DNA of 36,282 nucleotides, taken from the NCBI GenBank assembly GCA_046732855.1, contig JBKPNX010000009.1:1-36282 (forward strand). The letters are read 5' to 3'. The notes under the pieces are model-generated. The model worked only from the letters and a program-made list of their open reading frames with translations, was not told where the DNA came from and did not search any database. A program made the position numbers and the translations under genes. This DNA comes from JBKPNX01 sp046732855 (GTDB taxonomy: Bacteria; Pseudomonadota; Alphaproteobacteria; Geminicoccales; Geminicoccaceae). This document shows positions 33,514 through 36,282 of this stretch, one piece after another; position 1 is the first letter of the stretch, and each line of letters opens with the position of its first letter.

Positions 33514-34554
33514 ATGGAGATCAACCGGCAGCACAAGGCCGAGCTTCTGCACCGGACGGTCAAGCACATCGACATAACGGCGCATGACCCGCGCGCGCTG
33601 ATCGATGCCTACAAGGAAATGTCGTTCAGTGCGCGCGAGCTTGGCCAGGCATGCGAGCTGTACGAGCGCATGCTCCAGGACCGCGATTGCGCCATCATCC
33701 TGACCGTCGCAGGCAGCACCAGCGCGGCCGGTTGCATGCAGGCTTACGTCGAGATGGTGCGGCACAACATGGTCGACATCGTGGTCGCGACCGGCGCCAC
33801 CGTCGTCGACATGGATTTCTTCGAAGCGCTCGGTTTTCGCCACTACAGCGGCAGCCAATTCGCCGACGACTCGCAGCTGCGCGATCTGTACATCGATCGC
33901 ATCTACGACACCTTCATCGACGAGGAGGAGCTGCAGCACTGCGATCGGACGATCAGGGAGATCGCCGATACGCTCGAGCCGCGGCCCTACTCGTCACGCG
34001 AGTTCATCGGCGAGATGGGCTGTTGGCTGGCCGCCAATCCCGCGCGCGCGATCAAGCGGGATTCGCTGGTCCAGGTCGCCTACGAGCGGGGCGTGCCGAT
34101 CTTCTGCCCGGCGTTTTCCGACAGCAGCGCGGGGTTCGGGCTGGTCGCGCATCAGGTCGGCCGGCCGGATGCCCACCTCAGCATCGATTCGGTGCGCGAC
34201 TTTCGCGAGCTGACCGAGCTCAAGCTGCAGGCGAAGGACACCGGTCTCCTGATGATCGGCGGCGGCTCACCCAAGAACTTCGCGCAGGATACCGTGGTGT
34301 GCGCCGAGATCCTCGGGCACGAGGTGCCGATGCACAAGTACAGCGTGCAGATCACCGTGGCCGACGTGCGCGATGGCGCCTGCTCCAGCTCGAGTCTCAA
34401 GGAGGCGAGCTCCTGGGGCAAGGTCGACGCATCCGCGGAGCAGATGGTGTTCGCCGAAGCGACGCTCGCGCTGCCGCTCCTCGCGGCCTACGGCTATCAC
34501 AATGGCAGCTGGAAGCAACGTCCCAAGCGCGAGCTCGCCCGGCTGCTCGGCTGA
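33514..34554 (+). CDS. Deoxyhypusine synthase-like enzyme
   Basis: This 346-aa member of the deoxyhypusine synthase family uses NAD and a catalytic lysine to move an aminobutyl group from spermidine. The NAD-binding and core landmarks are LTVAGSTSAAGCMQAYVEMV, VDIVVATGATVVDMDFFEAL, VPIFCPAFSDSSAGFGL and LLMIGGGSPKNFAQDTVVCA; Lys254 of the last corresponds to the active-site lysine of eukaryotic DHS. Bacteria lack eIF5A, so hypusine formation is not the job. Homospermidine formation, or transfer onto another amine, is the usual suggestion for bacterial homologues. It sits between SpeH and an agmatinase-family gene whose ATG overlaps its stop by one base, so these enzymes are made together. Confidence 0.88.
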   Translation: MEINRQHKAELLHRTVKHIDITAHDPRALIDAYKEMSFSARELGQACELYERMLQDRDCAIILTVAGSTSAAGCMQAYVEMVRHNMVDIVVATGATVVDMDFFEALGFRHYSGSQFADDSQLRDLYIDRIYDTFIDEEELQHCDRTIREIADTLEPRPYSSREFIGEMGCWLAANPARAIKRDSLVQVAYERGVPIFCPAFSDSSAGFGLVAHQVGRPDAHLSIDSVRDFRELTELKLQAKDTGLLMIGGGSPKNFAQDTVVCAEILGHEVPMHKYSVQITVADVRDGACSSSSLKEASSWGKVDASAEQMVFAEATLALPLLAAYGYHNGSWKQRPKRELARLLG

Positions 34555-35444
34555 TGATCGAGTCGATCATCAACTGCGACGCGCCGGAGGATGCCGACGC
34601 GGTCGTAATCGGCGTGCCCTACGGGCACGGCGCATCGTTCGGCCAGGGCGCGGCGCAGGGACCGGCAGCGATCGTCGCCTGTCTCGATCGCCAGATCGAG
34701 TTGTTCGAACGCCATACCCGGACCGAGCCGGCGCACCGCTACCGGATCGCGTATCGGATGTTGCACGAGGTCGAGGCGCTGACGCCGGACGCGATGGTCG
34801 AGCAGGTCCGCCGGGCCGTCCAGGGCATGGACGCCTTCGTGATCCTGCTCGGCGGCATCCATTCGGTCTCGATCGGGGCGTTGCAGGCGCACGCCATGCA
34901 CAGCCCGGCGCAGGGCGTTACCGTGCTGCAGATCGATGCCCATCTCGACATGCGCGACGACGACTCCGACTACAACGACCGCGACCCGAGTCGCTACGCC
35001 CATTCGTGCGTGATGCGGCGCGCCCGCGAGCTCGGCTTTCAGACCTGCTCGGTCGGCATCCGGGCCTATGCCCGCGACGAGTACCGCTATGCCGAGCGTG
35101 AGCGTCTGCCGGTGTTTGAATGGGGCAGGGACGACGAGCCGGCCACTGAAGCGATCCTTGCCGCGATCCGGACGGACCGTGTCTATCTCACGCTCGACGT
35201 CGACGGCTTCGATCCCGCGGTCGCGCCGGCGACCGGCACGCCGGTGCCGGGCGGCCTCTCCTGGGCCTACGGCACCCGCCTGATCCGCGAGCTGTTCCTC
35301 GCCAAGGAGGTGATCGGCGCCGATATCGTCGAGGTGGCGCCGGTCCCGGCCTCGGGCCTGACCGAGTACGCCGCGGCGCAGCTCTGCTACGACATGCTCG
35401 CCTACCAGCTGCTGAAGCGGGACGGCCAGCTGGCATTCGAGTAG
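34554..35444 (+). CDS. Agmatinase/ureohydrolase family protein
   Basis: This 296-aa enzyme of the arginase superfamily hydrolyses a guanidino compound to an amine and urea with two Mn ions. The six expected metal ligands are all present: His103 (GGIHS), Asp128, His130 and Asp132 (QIDAHLDMRDD), Asp215 and Asp217 (LTLDVDGFDP). GTPVPGGLSW is the usual C-terminal signature. Oddly, the residue before His103 is Ile, where nearly all relatives have Asp or Glu (GGDHS/GGEHS). The start ATG overlaps the upstream stop (TGATG). The substrate could be agmatine, or N1-aminopropylagmatine given the SpeH next door; sequence alone does not decide. It lies 74 bases before the permease gene. Confidence 0.88.
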   Translation: MIESIINCDAPEDADAVVIGVPYGHGASFGQGAAQGPAAIVACLDRQIELFERHTRTEPAHRYRIAYRMLHEVEALTPDAMVEQVRRAVQGMDAFVILLGGIHSVSIGALQAHAMHSPAQGVTVLQIDAHLDMRDDDSDYNDRDPSRYAHSCVMRRARELGFQTCSVGIRAYARDEYRYAERERLPVFEWGRDDEPATEAILAAIRTDRVYLTLDVDGFDPAVAPATGTPVPGGLSWAYGTRLIRELFLAKEVIGADIVEVAPVPASGLTEYAAAQLCYDMLAYQLLKRDGQLAFE

Positions 35445-35518
35445 CGTGGCCCCGGGCAAGCCGGCGCGATCAGCCGCAGGTCGGGTGCCGAGCCCGAGAC
35501 GCGGCGCAGGGAGTCCGG

Positions 35519-36282
35519 ATGGAAAGCTGGCGCGACCAGCCCGTGGTCTTCTGGACGTTTCTCCTGCCCGGCGCCCTATGGCTGCTCGGCTTCTTCCTCG
35601 CGCCGCTCGCGCTGGTCTGGGCGATGTCGTTCGGCGAGCGGATGGGGCCGGTCGACATCGCGATCACCGGCACGCTCGAGAACTACCGGGCGGCGCTCGA
35701 TCCGATCTACCTCGGCCTGCTCTGGAAGTCGTTCTGGATCGCCGCGCTGGCGACGGCGCTGACCCTGGCGATCGCATTCCCGGTCGCCCTCGCGGTGAGC
35801 TTCGCGCCGCCGCGCGCCAAGCCGCTGCTGCTGATGCTGGTGATCCTGCCGTTCTGGACCAACCTGCTGATCCGCACCTATGCGATGATCGCGGTGCTGC
35901 GCACCCGCGGCTACGTCAACTTCGCGCTCGAGGAAGTGTGGCAGTGGCTCGGCGCGGGTCTCGGGCTGCTCGGTCTCGGCTCGCTGCCGCCCTACCAGCC
36001 GCTCGAGCTGCTCTACAACAACGCCGCCGTGGTGATCGGCATCGTCTACGTCTATCTGCCGTTCATGGTGCTGCCGCTGTACGCCACGCTCGAGCGTCTC
36101 GACCGCTCCTACCTCGAAGCGAGCCTCGATCTTGGCGCCTCTCAGGCGCGCACCTTCTTCTCGATCGTGGTGCCGCTCGCCAGGCCCGGCATCGTCTCCG
36201 GCGTCATCCTGGTGTTCATCCCGGCGCTCGGCACCTTCCTGATCTCGGACCTGCTCGGCGGGCCGGACAGCCAGCTGATCGG
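35519..36282 (+). CDS. Polyamine ABC transporter permease, PotB type (cut by window end)
   Basis: The first 254 residues of an inner-membrane permease of the spermidine/putrescine (PotB/PotH) family start at ATG 35519, with AGGGAG eight bases upstream. The N-terminal membrane helix is FWTFLLPGALWLLGFFLAPL. Later landmarks are LVILPFWTNLLIRTYAMIAV (a strong PotB signature), IGIVYVYLPFMVLPLYATLE and the EAA loop YLEASLDLGASQARTFFSIV. The frame is open at the right edge; about 25-40 residues are missing. Further pot genes (second permease, ATPase) are expected beyond it. Together with the binding protein at 31574 it brackets three polyamine enzymes. Confidence 0.9.
   Translation, partial: MESWRDQPVVFWTFLLPGALWLLGFFLAPLALVWAMSFGERMGPVDIAITGTLENYRAALDPIYLGLLWKSFWIAALATALTLAIAFPVALAVSFAPPRAKPLLLMLVILPFWTNLLIRTYAMIAVLRTRGYVNFALEEVWQWLGAGLGLLGLGSLPPYQPLELLYNNAAVVIGIVYVYLPFMVLPLYATLERLDRSYLEASLDLGASQARTFFSIVVPLARPGIVSGVILVFIPALGTFLISDLLGGPDSQLI

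Overview
The window is GC-rich DNA, most likely from an alphaproteobacterium of the Rhodospirillales/Geminicoccales kind. This is an inference from the sdhCDAB gene order, MalFG-type and PotB-type ABC permeases, IS630 and IS110 remnants, and a TTAA-N7-CTAA (CtrA-like) box in a repeat region. No rRNA or tRNA gene was seen, so the assignment rests on gene content only.

Layout. (1) 1-3731 is a graveyard of insertion sequences. An IS630-family element with recognisable end repeats (105-3187) is split by a block holding two different IS110-family remnants, and a third IS110 remnant abuts its right end. (2) 3748-4989 is an intact DUF1015 gene, stranded between debris. (3) 5130-9981 is a decayed surface-polysaccharide cluster: a membrane glycosyltransferase stub, two DegT/DnrJ/EryC1 aminotransferase fragments joined head to tail, a Gfo/Idh/MocA dehydrogenase, a left-handed beta-helix acetyltransferase and a GT4 glycosyltransferase. 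All are truncated or frameshifted. (4) 10316-14691 is the most interesting part: two small Sec-exported proteins, a periplasmic C39-family peptidase and a large outer-membrane beta-barrel protein with a coiled coil. This resembles the protease plus barrel (FapD/FapF) part of the Pseudomonas functional-amyloid export system, but with different substrates. Both small proteins carry, just after the Sec signal, a motif in the register of double-glycine leaders (LSxxELxxITAA). (5) 14696-16000 is non-coding and built from three degenerate ~400-520 bp tandem repeats. (6) 16177-17043 is a hypothetical protein with a low-complexity tail.

(7) 17133-20721 (minus strand) is a carbohydrate-type ABC importer (binding protein, two permeases) without its ATPase. 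(8) 21253-24636 (minus strand) is the succinate dehydrogenase operon sdhCDAB with a visible promoter and an intrinsic terminator. (9) 25069-28672 is a four-gene plus-strand operon: an arylsulfotransferase-like beta-propeller, a tiny membrane protein, a three-pass membrane protein of unknown family and a PAPS-type sulfotransferase. It looks like a sulfate-transfer module. (10) 28791-29894 is a PQQ-type sugar dehydrogenase on the other strand, followed by about 1.6 kb with at most two small single-pass membrane proteins.

(11) 31574-36282 is a polyamine locus: a PotD/PotF-type binding protein, S-adenosylmethionine decarboxylase (SpeH), a deoxyhypusine-synthase-like enzyme, an agmatinase-family ureohydrolase, then a PotB-type permease cut by the window end. 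Uptake and remodelling of polyamines are thus encoded together. A dcSAM-producing enzyme is present, but no aminopropyltransferase is visible.

Frameshifts and truncations are confined to the first 10 kb; from 10.3 kb on, every recognisable gene is intact. This argues for genuine decay of a mobile or accessory region rather than general sequencing error.
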